Part shown: piece by piece, positions 1 to 10,513 of the stretch
Layout: each line of letters starts with the position of its first letter
Position numbering within the stretch: position 1 is the first letter of the stretch
DNA from: Muscardinus avellanarius
Lineage: Eukaryota > Chordata > Mammalia > Rodentia > Gliridae
DNA length: 64,000 nt
Assembly (NCBI GenBank): GCA_963383645.1
Contig: OY726565.1
Span: 26,018,966-26,082,965, forward strand
Reading direction: 5' to 3'
Position numbers and translations under genes: made by a program
Notes under the pieces: model-generated
Told to the model about the DNA's origin: nothing
The model's input: only the letters and a program-made list of their open reading frames with translations
Databases searched by the model: none

Positions 1-183
1 TGTGATCCCAGCATCAGGAGGCTGAGACTGGAGGATTGCGGTTCACGGACAGCCTCAGCTACTTAGTGAGGCTCTCTGCAACTTAGTGAGACCTTGTTTC
101 AAAATAAAGAATAAAAAATAGGGCAGGGGGTGTAGCTCAGAGGCAGAATGCCCCTGGGTTCCATCCCCAGTTTAAAAAAAAAA
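1..183 (+). mobile_element. B1-dID SINE, cut by window edge
   Basis: The B1 3' part, an A-rich linker at about 105-120 and an ID half (GGTGTAGCTCAGAGGCAGAATG) are followed by a short A tail. The 5' end lies outside the window. Confidence 0.9.
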
Positions 184-439
184 GTTTGATTGGCTTATGC
201 AGGAAGTCCCAGTTAGAGGCTAGGTGGTAGCTTCCGATGGGCTAGCTTAGGTTTTGTTTTAGAGGCTATGACCATTCATTCTGAGTTGAGTGTGGCTTGC
301 CTGCTAAGAACCAAGGCACTGGAGCTACCTCATCCCAAAAGCATTCCAGTTATTTATTTTAAGGAATGTAAAAGAGGAAAGTAAAGCGTGGTGGGACCAT
401 AGGATCATGCCTGGATTCTGATGTGTAACAACTAAAAGT

Positions 440-1017
440 GGCATCTCAAGTCTTGTCAGAGCCATCCCGACAGCGGCGGGGCAGGGAGAGATGATGAGTA
501 CTGACACCCCGAACAACAGCACACGGAGCTGGGAGACATGCCAAACAGGATCTCGTTTATTTTCCTTCAGGCAACCCAATTTAAAGCAAAAAACCGCAAG
601 GGGGATTTCCAACAGGAAACTATTCTAACCTATCAAGCTAAAGGTCACTTTTACAGCCAATCATTATCCAATGCACGAGGGGTTCATGAGCACGGAAGCA
701 TTAGTTGAGCCAGAAAGGCTCAACATTACCAAATTGAGCTAGCAGGGGCAAGGAGAGTAGTTATGTCTTCCGTATCCGCCAGGCACTATTTGTTGCAGGT
801 TCATTCATCGGAAGTTCCAGCGGTTGTGCAGACCCGCGCTCGCTACATGTAGCTCATTGATCGGAAATTCTGTCAGGCGGTTATGCAGACGCCAACATGC
901 TTCAGGCAGTTATGCAGATGCCAGCGTGCTTGGCGCTACATGTCATCAGGCGGTTGAGCAGACCCCAACAAAGTCCACGGTTGCAGCCAGACAGAGTGGG
1001 GCAGGTTTGTTTCTTCA
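440..1017 (-). mobile_element. Solo LTR of an endogenous retrovirus (class II-like)
   Basis: On the minus strand there is an AATAAA signal near 556, after about 450 bases of U3-like sequence, then a short R/U5-like region with a TGTTGTTCGGGGTGTC-type segment. No primer-binding site, gag, pol or env sequence adjoins it, so it looks like a solo LTR. The U3 contains four copies of a CGGTTnnGCAGAC-type motif (starting 821, 878, 907 and 951) and two of GCTACATGT (842 and 935), the trace of an internal tandem duplication. The right end is placed at TG (minus) near 1017. The left end is uncertain (422 to 460) and I found no clear target duplication. Class II is inferred from general layout only. Confidence 0.6.
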
Positions 1018-1039
1018 GTAATGAGACTATGTATGTTCA

Positions 1040-1810
1040 AGGAAGGATGCAGGATGAGTGTAAGATATTTATTTTAGAATTATAGCTATTAGATGATAAC
1101 TATAGGCTTTAGATCTGAAAAGTAGTGTGCAGCTGAATAAACAAAGGTGCAGAAACATATAAACCACCTAGATGAAGGTCATGCATCTATCTACTTATTA
1201 CCTACAAGCCTAGAACTTAGGTATCATGACTTCTAGGTCAGTGCTATTAACCTTCCACATCCAGCATTGCTTCTTTTGCAAATAAGTTTAAGTTGCTGAG
1301 CTCAGCCTCAAACCTGTGATCCTCCTGGTTCATCCTCCCAAGAACTGGGATTATAGCCGTTTGCTAGCCCTTGCAACTAAATTTAAAAGTGCGCTAACTT
1401 AAAAAGAAAGTAAGTTCTAATTAAAATTGTTTTGAGAAATATATGTTGAATCACTAATGTAATATTTTCCTCTGTATATAGCTGTTTCAAAGGATAATAT
1501 AGAATATGGGTGAAATTGATAGTCAAGGCAAATATTTTAACATAGGAATGAGTTGCTAACTTCCATTCCAAGGATTCTCAGCAGGCACATTTCCTTTCTT
1601 AATTCTGTATAGAATTTAGGAGGGTGTAGCCAATGATGGCATCCTATATCTACTTGCATGTTTTACATCTATGTATGTATTGCATCTAGTATTACAACTG
1701 CTTCTTTGCTCCAGCAGCTATCAACATGAATTTGTCACTCCATACAATCCATTACCCTCTGAAAGGCATTTAGCAACATATAATAGTCTAACACCAAGAA
1801 ATATAAACAT
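1040..1810. other. Intergenic, AT-rich, nothing recognised
   Basis: A possible B1 fragment lies near 1295-1365 (minus, ending GGGATTATAGCC). Otherwise there is no repeat, coding or RNA signal that I can support. Confidence 0.4.
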
Positions 1811-1815
1811 TGACA

Positions 1816-2026
1816 GGATTTTTTTGGGGGGGAGATACTGGGGATTGAATCCAGAGGCATTCTACCTCCAAGTTACACCCTCAGCTTGATTTTATTTATT
1901 TGGAAACAGTTCTCATTAAGTGTAGAGGGCCTCACTACGTTGCCAAGGCTGGCTTTAAATCTGAGATCCTCCTGTCTCAACCTCCCAAGTACCGAGATTA
2001 CAAGTGTGCACCACTACACCGGGCAA
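1816..2026 (-). mobile_element. B1-dID SINE, old
   Basis: Minus-strand copy: poly-T, then ID complement (GATACTGGGGATTGAATCC), linker and B1 complement. CpGs are mostly lost, so this is an older copy. Confidence 0.85.
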
Positions 2027-2085
2027 CATCGACAGTTTAATTTACTTGCAAATAATTTTCATTCACTTTGTCAGTTATTTCTTGG

Positions 2086-2289
2086 ATTATTTTATTTATT
2101 TATTTTGATGGTACTGAGGTTCCTGGAAGCCCTTCTACCTCCGGGCTACACTCCCAGACCTATTTTATACTTTTTATTAATTTGGGAACAGGGTCTCTTA
2201 AGCCAGCGCGGCTGGCTTCGAACCTGAGCGATCCTCCTGTCTCCGCCTCCCAAGCGCGGGGATTACAAGCGTGTGCCACCACGCCCGGC
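2086..2289 (-). mobile_element. B1-dID SINE, young subfamily
   Basis: Carries the GGTTCCTGGAAGCCCTTCTACC variant 3' end and CpG-rich B1 (AAGCGCGGGGATTACAAGCG). Flanked by TATTTCTTGG direct repeats (2076 and 2290). Confidence 0.9.
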
Positions 2290-2313
2290 TATTTCTTGGT
2301 TTAAAAATATGGA

Positions 2314-2530
2314 TACAGGCAGGTGTTGTGGCACACCCCTGTTTTCCCAGTACTTGGGAGGCTGAGACAGAAAGATCGCAAGTTCAAGGCAGTCTCAACA
2401 GAGTAGTGAGACTCTCAGCAACTTAGTGTGACCCTGTCTTAAAATAGACTGGGAGTACAGCTCCAAGGTAGAATGTCCCTGGGTTCAATCCCTAGAACCA
2501 CACACACACACATACATACATACATAATAC
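2314..2530 (+). mobile_element. B1-dID SINE with CA/CATA tail
   Basis: B1 half then ID half; the terminal ACCACAC has grown into (CA)n(CATA)n at 2499-2526. Confidence 0.85.
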
Positions 2531-2607
2531 AAGATAAAAATATTTATGCAAATCAAATCATGTTTTGAAAGGAGGATATTTAAATATTATTAGTAGTATA
2601 ATTACTA

Positions 2608-2820
2608 TTACTCTTTTTTTGTGGTACTGGAGTTGGAACCCAGAGGCTTTCTACCTCCGGGCTATCCTCCCAGACCTATTTTATATTTTATTTGGAAACA
2701 GGGTCTCACTAAATTGCTAAGAGCCTCACTAAATAACTGAGGCTGGTTTCAAACCTGTGTGATCCTCCTGTCTCAGCCTCCCAAGTGCTGGGATTACAAG
2801 CATAAACCACCACATCTGGC
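2608..2820 (-). mobile_element. B1-dID SINE
   Basis: T-rich head, ID complement with GGTACTGGAGTTGGAACCC, B1 complement ending CACCACATCTGGC. Confidence 0.85.
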
Positions 2821-2829
2821 TTTTAAGTT

Positions 2830-3061
2830 ATTTGTTTATTTATTATTTATTTACCTATTTTTTGGTGGTACTGGGAGTGGAACCCAGGGGCTTTCTACCT
2901 TCGGGCTATACTCGAAGACCTCTTTTATATATTGGAAACAGGGTCTCATTAAGTTACTGAGAGCCTCACTAAGTATCTGGGGCTGGCTTTGAACCCGTGT
3001 GATCCTCCTGTCTCAGCCTCCCAAGCGCGGGGATTACAAGCGTGCGCCGCCACGCCCGGCT
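2830..3061 (-). mobile_element. B1-dID SINE, CpG-rich
   Basis: Intact B1 end (GCGTGCGCCGCCACGCCCGGC) and a GGGAGTGGAACCCAGGGGC ID half, in tandem with the preceding copy. Confidence 0.9.
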
Positions 3062-3079
3062 AAGTTAGTTATTTAGACA

Positions 3080-3272
3080 CCAGTGTGCTGGTACATACCT
3101 GTCATCCCTGTACTTGGGAGCCTGAGACAGGAGGACCGCAGCCTCAGCCACTTAGCAAGACTCTGAGCAATCTAGGGAGATCCTGTTTTAAAACAAAATT
3201 TTAAAAGGGTTGGGGATATAGCTAGGAGGTAGAATGCTTCTGGGTTCAATCCTCAGTACCACCACCACCAGA
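3080..3272 (+). mobile_element. B1-dID SINE
   Basis: B1 (GTACATACCTGTCATCCC) and ID halves; tail begins with (ACC)n at 3257-3270. Confidence 0.85.
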
Positions 3273-3627
3273 ATTTATTTTTCACTGAAACAGCAATAAG
3301 GGTAAGTAGCCAGTCAAAAATAGACTCTAACTTGTCAAAGAGTTTTCTGAAAAAGTAGAACCTAAATATCCATCTGTAGTGTTTTCCTTCCTACAAGAAA
3401 ATTGGCTTCTGATTCAAGCAGGGACACATGGACGTATTTATAGTGGCATTAATTGGCGGAGATTCTTGGACCATGCTATCCCCTTAAAGCAATAAAGGCC
3501 TCCAGATAAAATTTAAACATTCACACACACACACACATATGTAGCCACTTTAAAGGCCTTAAAGTCCTATTACATAATGGAGAATGACAGTGTAGTAAGT
3601 GGGAGCAGAGAAGCCATTTTGTGTTTG

Positions 3628-3834
3628 GGGGCTTTTTGTTTTCTTTTGATTTTTGTTTCAGTACTGGGGATTGAGCCCAGGGACATTCCATGTCCAAGTT
3701 ATATCCCGAGCCCTTTTTGTTTTTTATTTTGAAACAGGGTCTTGCTAAGTTGTTGAATCTGGCCTAAACCCGTGATCCACCTGTCTCAGCCTCCCAAGTA
3801 CTGGGACTACAGGTTTGCATCTCTCCTGGTACAG
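3628..3834 (-). mobile_element. B1-dID SINE, old
   Basis: Poly-T, CAGTACTGGGGATTGAGCCC, linker and a diverged B1 complement. Confidence 0.85.
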
Positions 3835-4019
3835 AGAAGTCATTTTGCCCCGAAGCATTTGTGAAGGCACAGGATTTGCCACAAATGAGAAATCTTGAAG
3901 GATGAATAAATAATTGTACCAATTAGGATGTTTGGGAGTGGGTGGAAGGAGTTAATTTTCTATCAATTTGACTGAATCATGAGTTGCCCAGATATTTGGT
4001 TAAACATTATTCTGGATAT

Positions 4020-4300
4020 GTCTAAGAAGGCGTTTCTGGATGAAATTAACATTTGAATCTATAGACTAAACAAAGCAGATGGTCCTGTCCATTGGGGATG
4101 AATAGACAAAATAGAGTGAGGGACAGTTTGCTTTCTGTCCGATTCTCTTTGAGCTCAGACATTAGTCTTCCGCTGCCTTTGGACTCAGACTGGAACTGTA
4201 ACATCTTGGGTCTTCAATTTGTTGACTGCAAATATTGGGACTTCTCAGTCTCCACAATAATTGTGAGCCAATTCTTTATAATAAATCTCTTTATGTGTAT
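4020..4300 (+). mobile_element. Ancient LTR-like interspersed repeat
   Basis: Text typical of an old eutherian repeat: TTTGAATCTATAGACTAAAC near 4053 and, at its end, GTGAGCCAATTCTTTATAATAAATCTC. I recognise the family by its 3' end but do not assign a subfamily. Confidence 0.45.
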
Positions 4301-4576
4301 ACATACATATAGACACACACACACACACAAAGGTATTATTAATAATTACATTGGAGTAGCAGACATAAATTGGGCAATATAGAGTAAACCATGTTTTATG
4401 TTGACCCAATTTGTAGGAGCCCCTACCCACATTATGTTGAGACATCAAGAGACTGTATGCTTAGAGTTAGGTTAAACTATAACTGCATTCATCCTTTTCC
4501 TCTAAACCCAAATAAATTAAGATTAGGCTGTCTTAGTCCTGAAAAGAGCAAGAGAAAAGGAAAAGAAAACCAAAGA

Positions 4577-4578
<2 letters not shown>

Positions 4579-4662
<84 letters not shown>

Positions 4663-4678
4663 CACACACACACACACC
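4579..4678. repeat. (CT)n(CA)n compound microsatellite
   Basis: About 40 bases of CT repeat joined directly to CA repeat, interrupted once by GTCA near 4661. Confidence 0.97.
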
Positions 4679-4760
4679 CAACCCAAAAAATTATCCTTCA
4701 AGGAATTGTACCATAGTTCAGCCTTGGAGACTGGGAATGCAGCAGGGCGGGCCAAGGAAC
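4618..4760 (+). repeat. Left arm of an imperfect inverted repeat
   Basis: After the CA tract, the text AAAAAATTATCCTTCAAGG and CCATAGTTCAGCCTTGGAGAC through GCAGGGCGGGCCA reappears as its reverse complement at 5930-6083. The arms look roughly 85% alike by eye and are separated by about 1.2 kb. It may be two oppositely oriented copies of one uncatalogued repeat or a local inverted duplication. Confidence 0.8.
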
Positions 4761-4879
4761 TCCAAGTCATGAACTTAGTATAATATTGTTTCCCAACCAC
4801 CAGTTTACACACCTACAGAAGCAAGCAAAGAGCCTCCCCTGATGTGATGCATTTAGCCTCAGCCCCACACAAGCCCACA

Positions 4880-5185
4880 AACAGTATTTTGAAGACAAGG
4901 ACTAACAACTAATTAAAGATAACCAGTTCCACAAGAAAGCAAGACAACCTGAATAAGAACCAGTAGAAATAATAATAGTAAAAACAGACCTGTGCACTCT
5001 TTGGACTGTAGAAAAATCAAACATATACTATAAATAAACTATACTTAATAAGTTTAAATGAAACATTGAACTTATCGGCAGAGGATACAAAAACATAAGC
5101 AGTGCCATGGCACAAAGCAATGAGGAAATAGTATCTAGAGATGAAGAATATAATCACTGAAATGAAGTTCACCTGCTTCCATTTC
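4880..5185 (+). mobile_element. Ancient L1 5'-region fragment
   Basis: Resembles the L1M 5'UTR / ORF1-upstream region: AAAACAGACC, ACTATAAATAAACTATACTTA, then TTATCGGCAGAGGATAC and AGATGAAGAATATAATCACTGAA. Broken and non-coding. Family assignment is from memory of the L1M pattern. Confidence 0.5.
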
Positions 5186-5800
5186 AAAGCCAGCCTTGAG
5201 AACTATTCTGGTTGGGAGAATTTGTGGGTGAGGTTGCCAGTGGAGAGATCCTGCTTTGGGAGTGTTTGGAGCTTTGGGTGATGGAGGAGGGAGATGTAAC
5301 AAAAGTTCTGGTAGCCAGAGCTTCCAGCTACACAGGGATCTCAGAGGTGCTGACTCCCTCAGACAGTGGCATCACCATCGGCTCCAGGTTTTCACTCAGC
5401 GGAAGCCAGGCTTCTCAAGGAAAGGAGGCAAAGCTGAGGGAGAAAGCACCGCCCGATCTTGCCAAGTTGTTCACAAGTCAGAATTGGACACTGCCTATGC
5501 ATTGTACATTCCAAATAGAAGAGAACTAGTATATTTATTAAAGAGATGCTTCTGTTTGTAAAACCAGTTGCTTCAAAGTCTCTTGAGAGTCAGCTGTAAC
5601 TATTAAGCATATGCACTCATGAATTCTCCATTCAATTCCTGCAAGCTAAGAATTCAGATTCATGAAATCATTTCAGTAAGGAAGACGTCTGATCAAAGTA
5701 GAAGGTCTTCCTTAAGGAATTAGATAATCCCAATGATAGAAGAATCCCAGACATTTGGACAGAATGGACCTGATAATTAGTTTTTCTTATCCTCTTATTT
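5185..5800. other. Unassigned single-copy-like segment
   Basis: Contains a 105-codon plus-strand open frame (5212-5529) with no recognisable domain. The segment is probably an old repeat or intergenic DNA, and the frame is probably chance. Confidence 0.3.
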
Positions 5801-5850
5801 TACAGATAAAGAAACTGAGGCTGAGAAAGGTTGACGTGAGAAACACAAGA
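5795..5850 (+). mobile_element. MIR SINE core fragment
   Basis: ATTTTACAGATAAAGAAACTGAGGC followed by AGAAAGGTTGA matches the conserved MIR core. Confidence 0.6.
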
Positions 5851-5929
5851 TCACCCTGAGCCTCCGAACCTCCAGGGGACCAGAGTGGCTCCTGAGCACT
5901 CGCATCTCGCCCAGCGTTTTTTCATCATG

Positions 5930-6026
5930 GCCCGCCCAGCTGCATTCCGTCTCCGAGGCTGAACTATGGTTCAATTCCTTGAAGGAGAGTTTTTTGGGTT
6001 TGGTGTGTGTGTGTGTGACAGTTTGC

Positions 6027-6083
<57 letters not shown>
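5930..6083 (-). repeat. Right arm of inverted repeat, with (TG)n
   Basis: Reverse complement of 4618-4760, including TGAACTATGGTTCAATTCCTTG and the (TG)n tract at 6003-6083, which corresponds to the (CA)n of the left arm. Confidence 0.8.
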
Positions 6084-6085
<2 letters not shown>

Positions 6086-6197
6086 TGGGGGGGCTGAACT
6101 AGGACGTGGTGAATAGTTATCAGTGAAACCAACTGATTCATATTCCAGGGAGTTTTCAGAAACAGGACTGGGTTCTAGACCACTGATTTTCCCCCCT

Positions 6198-6425
6198 GTA
6201 ATTTTTTTTTTTTTTTTTTTTGCAGTACTAGGGATGGAAACCAGGTGCATTCCACCTCTGAGCTACACCTCTAGTCCTATTTTTTAGTCCTTTTATGTTT
6301 TGAAACAGGGTCTCACTGAGTTGCAAAGGGCCTCGCTAAGTAGCGGAGACTCTCCATGAACCGCGATCCTCCAGTCTCAGCCTCTTGAATGCTGAGATTA
6401 CAAGCATTCATCACCATGCCTGGCC
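6198..6425 (-). mobile_element. B1-dID SINE
   Basis: Twenty-odd T, then ID complement (CAGTACTAGGGATGGAAACC) and B1 complement ending CACCATGCCTGGCC. Confidence 0.9.
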
Positions 6426-6689
6426 CCCTGTAATTATCAAATAACCCCTTTCAAATTAAAGGCTCACATATGTATTTGATGAACTGATATGTAGAATGTC
6501 TGTTTCTGTACAGAGTTTTGAAACTATGTTTCAATGGCATTTATGGATGTTTGATGGGATCATCTCAAATTTGAACAGAAGATCACCAGTCCAGATCTCA
6601 GCAGATCACCAATCCAGTCTACCATCAGCTCTAAGCAGATATAAATCTCAATTTTTGATAATGTTGAAAGTAACAAAAAAGTTACACTA

Positions 6690-6739
6690 ATATATATATA
6701 CAATATATAAAAATAAATATATAAAGTATATATATATAC

Positions 6740-6820
<81 letters not shown>
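6690..6820. repeat. (TA)n(GA)n microsatellite
   Basis: Long alternating TA tract with TACA interruptions, followed by about 17 GA units. The TA part is self-complementary. Confidence 0.95.
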
Positions 6821-6824
<4 letters not shown>

Positions 6825-7017
6825 GCTTACAATCCCAGTATTTGGGAGGCTGAGACATGAGGATGGCAGGTTTGCAGCCAGCCTCAGCAACTTAGTGAGG
6901 CTCTCCATGAAAGAGAACCTGTTTCAAATTAAAAGAATAAAATAAGACCGGAGGTGTAGCTCAGAGGTAGAATGCAAGGTTTCAATCTCTAATACCACCA
7001 AAATAAGAAAGAAAGAA
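6820..7017 (+). mobile_element. B1-dID SINE
   Basis: B1 half starting at GTACATGCTTACAATCCC, ID half GGTGTAGCTCAGAGGTAGAATG with a small deletion, AAGA-rich tail. The GA microsatellite has replaced its extreme 5' end. Confidence 0.85.
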
Positions 7018-7032
7018 ATTACACACATATAC

Positions 7033-7150
7033 TAAGGCCAGACCTGGTAGAACATGCCTATACTCCTGGTGCTTAGGAGGCTGAGACAGGAGGGTCACAG
7101 GTTCAAGGCTAGTGCATGCTAATTTAGCAAGATCCCATTTCTGAATAAAA
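7033..7150 (+). mobile_element. B1 half-element
   Basis: Only the B1 half and the start of the linker are present; the ID half is missing, replaced by the neighbouring minus-strand SINE. Confidence 0.75.
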
Positions 7151-7159
7151 GATTTAAAA

Positions 7160-7494
7160 TATATTTATTTGTTTATTTATTTATTTATTTACGGTACTGG
7201 GAGTGGAACCTAGAGGCATTCTACCTCTGAGCTACATCCCCAGCCCTATTTTTTTTAGTCTTTTTATTATTTTTATTATTATTATTTGTGTGGGGGGGTC
7301 TGAAGATGGAACCCAGGGGCATTCAACCTCCGAGCTACACCCCCTGCCTTATTTTTTTTATTTTTTTATTTGAAACAGGGTCTCACTAAGTTGCAGAGGG
7401 CCTCATTAAGTAGCTGAGGCTGTCTGCGAACCCGTAATCCTCCAGTCTCAGCCTCCCAAATGCTGAGATAACAAAGGTGCGCCACCATGTCTAG
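7160..7494 (-). mobile_element. Two nested B1-dID SINEs
   Basis: An ID complement (7190-7255) is interrupted in its A-rich linker by a second element (7270-7494, GGGGGGGTCTGAAGATGGAACC variant). The cluster is bounded by TAAAATATATTTA / TAAAATTTATTTA-type repeats (about 7153 and 7496). Confidence 0.8.
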
Positions 7495-7501
7495 CTAAAA
7501 T

Positions 7502-7506
<5 letters not shown>

Positions 7507-7532
<26 letters not shown>

Positions 7533-7730
7533 TTTGTTCATTTATTTGGTGATACTGGGGTTCCTGGAAGCCCTTCTACCTCCGGGCTACACTCCCAGAC
7601 CTATTTTTACATTTTTATTTGGAAACAGGGTCTCCTAAGCCAGAACGCGCGGCTGGCTTCGAACCTGCGCTATCCTCCTGTTTCTGCCTCCCAAGTGTGG
7701 GGATTACAAGCGTGCGCCACCACGCCCGGC
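7507..7730 (-). mobile_element. B1-dID SINE, young subfamily
   Basis: (TTTA)n head, GGGGTTCCTGGAAGCCC, CpG-rich B1. Perfect direct repeats CTAAAATTTATT at 7495 and 7731 reuse the right-hand duplication of the older cluster. Confidence 0.93.
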
Positions 7731-7997
7731 CTAAAATTTATTATTTTTATAGTAAATCTGCAAAAATACCAATTGTAAATTGAGGCATGAACATTAGAAA
7801 ATGGTGGCTTGTGTGCTTTGAAACCTGTGCACAGTGGATTAGTCTGTATTTTCCAGGTAGTTAAAATGATGTGTGTTCAGAAATAACTAGCAAGTTAACA
7901 ACTAAAACAAAAGGGAATAAAAATCCAGAAATTTAGAACTTGTACCATTTGAAGAGGCAATAGCTGATCAACTCCAAATAATTCAAAGGATGAAAAT

Positions 7998-8187
7998 GAG
8001 TTGGTCACGGTGGCGCGCGTTTGTAATCCCAGCATGAGACTGGAGGATCACGGGTTCTCAGTGAGACCCTGTTTCAAAATGAAGACAAAATAGGGCTGGG
8101 GGTGTAGCTTGGAGCTAGAATGCCTCTGGGTTCCATCCCTAGTACCACACACACGCACGCACGCACGCACGTACACGCACACAACGA
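7998..8187 (+). mobile_element. B1-dID SINE with (CACG)n tail
   Basis: B1 part is internally shortened after CCCAGCATGAGAC; ID half intact. The terminal ACCACACAC runs into (ACGC)n at 8150-8185. Confidence 0.85.
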
Positions 8188-8520
8188 TGAAAATGAATAG
8201 ATGTGCTGGATTTACAGCAAAGATTAAAATATGTATACAGCTGTAGACCTCTAGGTTGATAGGTGGTCCCAGTAAACCCTCATGGTTACAAAAAAGAACC
8301 CAGGAAAGATAGACAAAGAAGTTGGGCTGTCTAGAATTCCCTGGTTGCTAACATTTTTTGTTTTCTAAAAGGTTTTGTTGTTGTTGTTTGCTTTTTGTTT
8401 CAGTACTGTTAGGAGATTATAAACTTGATTCTTAACCAAATTTTGAGATGATGGTGATGGTTGTCAAATATTCAGTTTTAGGACTTCAGAGTAGTGCAGA
8501 AACAGGGTAAAGTGTAAGTG

Positions 8521-8965
8521 TTTTTTTGTTTGTTTTTTGTCTTTTGCTGTACTGGGGATTGAACCCAGGGTCATTCTATCCCTGAGCTACACCCCCAGCC
8601 CTATTTTTATTCTTTATTTTAGTTTATTTTTGTAGTATTAATGATAGAACCTAGGGGCATTCTACCTCCGAGCTACACCCCCAGCCCTATTTTTTATTCT
8701 TTATTTTGAAACAGGGTCTCACTGAGTTGCAAAGGTCCTGACTAAGTATTAGCTAGGCTGTCCACAAACTGCAATTTCCCTGTCTCAGCCTCCCAAATGC
8801 TGGGATTAAAAGCCTGCGCCACCACACCCGGCGTTTTTCTTTATTGAAACAGGGTCTCACTTGTGGAGAGCCTCACTAAGTAGCTGAGGCTGGTTGAAAA
8901 CCAATAATCCTCCTGTCTCAGCCTCCCAAGTATTGGGATTACAAGCCTGCTCCACGACGCCCAGC
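8521..8965 (-). mobile_element. Nested pair of B1-dID SINEs
   Basis: The outer copy (8521-8615 and 8835-8965) is split at its A-rich linker by an inner copy (about 8620-8834). Both ID complements are legible, and the outer B1 half resumes at TTGAAACAGGGTCTCAC. Confidence 0.85.
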
Positions 8966-9084
8966 ATTTGAGGTCTTACATTACTGCAACCTCAGACATT
9001 CATGGTTTTTGTGGAAAATACTCCACTGCATCATGCTTTGAGAAAATTGTCATTTCAAAGACAGGTACAAACAGAGAATGGAAA

Positions 9085-9270
9085 GATGGTTTGTAATCCC
9101 CGCGCTTGGGAGGCGGAGACAGGAGGATCGCACAGGTTCGATGCCAGTCATGCTGGCTTAAGAGATACCCGTTTCCAAAAATAAAAAAGTATAAAATAGG
9201 TCTGGGAGTGTAGCCTGGAGGTAGAAGGGCTTCCAGGAACCCCAGTACCACCAAACAAACAAACAAAAAG
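9085..9270 (+). mobile_element. B1-dID SINE, young subfamily, 5' truncated
   Basis: Starts at TTTGTAATCCCCGCGCTTGG; ends with the diagnostic GGGCTTCCAGGAACCCCAG and an (AAAC)n tail. Confidence 0.9.
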
Positions 9271-9529
9271 TAATTTTAAGAACCCATGACTCAGATTAAT
9301 GGTGGAAAATGCCCTTTCCATAGCTGATCCCAAAGGAAAGGTGCTTGTCCCTAGTAAGATAAAGATGGAAGGTGGGACAGAGCTGGCCCTGGGTCACTCC
9401 AGAGTGCATTATTCAGCTGCAGGAATAGAATGAACATGTGTAAACATTCCCATGCATTGTGCAGGCACACACACGAACCTGTTTCCACAAAGAACAAACA
9501 CTTTTATCATTAAAGAGGTATTAGTATAG

Positions 9530-9764
9530 TCCAGTGTGGTGGCGCACACTTGCAATCCCAGTACTTGGTAGGTTTAGACAAGAGGATTGCAGATTCCTGG
9601 CCAGCCTCCGCAACGTTGGAGGCCCTCCACAACTCAGTGAGACCCTGTTTCAAAAAAAAAAAAAAAAAATGGGGCTGGGAGTGTAGTATAGAGGTAGAAT
9701 GTCCCTGGGTTCCATCCCCAACCATAAAAAATAAGTAAATAAATAAATGAATAAATAAATAAAT
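9530..9764 (+). mobile_element. B1-dID SINE
   Basis: B1 half, an 18-A linker, ID half, (AAAT)n tail. Confidence 0.9.
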
Positions 9765-9765
9765 G

Positions 9766-10003
9766 ATGTATTAGTATGGAAAGAAGTATTGCATAATAAT
9801 TCAGAACATGCACTATTCCAAAAACGGTTTAGAAATCATTTATTGAAAATAGCACTTTATTATCATATCATTTTCACTTGGTAAATTTTATTACCATATT
9901 ATGCCAAAGGTTATAGTTTTTCTTTTTATATTTCCTTTTTATCCAATTTAACATTTTTATGAGGCATATTTAATAACAAATAATTGAAGATATTATTTCT
10001 TAA
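9766..10003. other. AT-rich, nothing recognised
   Basis: No repeat boundary or coding signal is visible. Confidence 0.3.
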
Positions 10004-10214
10004 ATTTTTTGGGGGGGGACCTGGGAATGGAACCTAGGGGCATTTGACCTCCGACCTACACCCCCTGCCCTATTTTTTATTCTTTATTTTGAAACTGGGT
10101 CTCACTGAGTTGCAGAGGGCCTCACTCAGTAGCTGAGGCTGTCTGCGAACCGTGATCCTCCGGTCTCAGCCTCCCAAATGCTGGGATTACAAGTGTGTGC
10201 CACCATGCCCGGCA
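10004..10214 (-). mobile_element. B1-dID SINE
   Basis: Poly-T/G head, GACCTGGGAATGGAACC, B1 complement ending CACCATGCCCGGC. Confidence 0.9.
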
Positions 10215-10245
10215 ACATCATCTCTTTTTAGACAAAATTGTAAAA

Positions 10246-10248
<3 letters not shown>

Positions 10249-10300
<52 letters not shown>

Positions 10301-10303
10301 GTC
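10249..10303. repeat. (CT)n microsatellite
   Basis: About 24 uninterrupted CT units, directly before the next SINE. Confidence 0.97.
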
Positions 10304-10513
10304 TCTTATTTTTGCATTACCGGGGATTGAACCTAGGGGCATTCTACCTCTGAGCTACATCTCCTGCCCTATTTTTTATTTTTTAATTTGAAACAGGGTT
10401 GCCATAAGTTGAAGATGGCCTCACTAAGTAGCTGAGGCTGGCAGCGAACCTGTGATCCTCCTGTCTCAGCCTCCCAAGTACTAGGATTTCGAGCGTGCAC
10501 CATCATGCCAGCT
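10304..10513 (-). mobile_element. B1-dID SINE
   Basis: GCATTACCGGGGATTGAACC through a B1 complement ending CATCATGCCAGC. Confidence 0.88.

Noticed and set aside
4391..4783. 130-codon frame with Ser/Leu and Thr/His repeats
   Set aside because: Translation of a CT/CA microsatellite and adjoining repeat arm.
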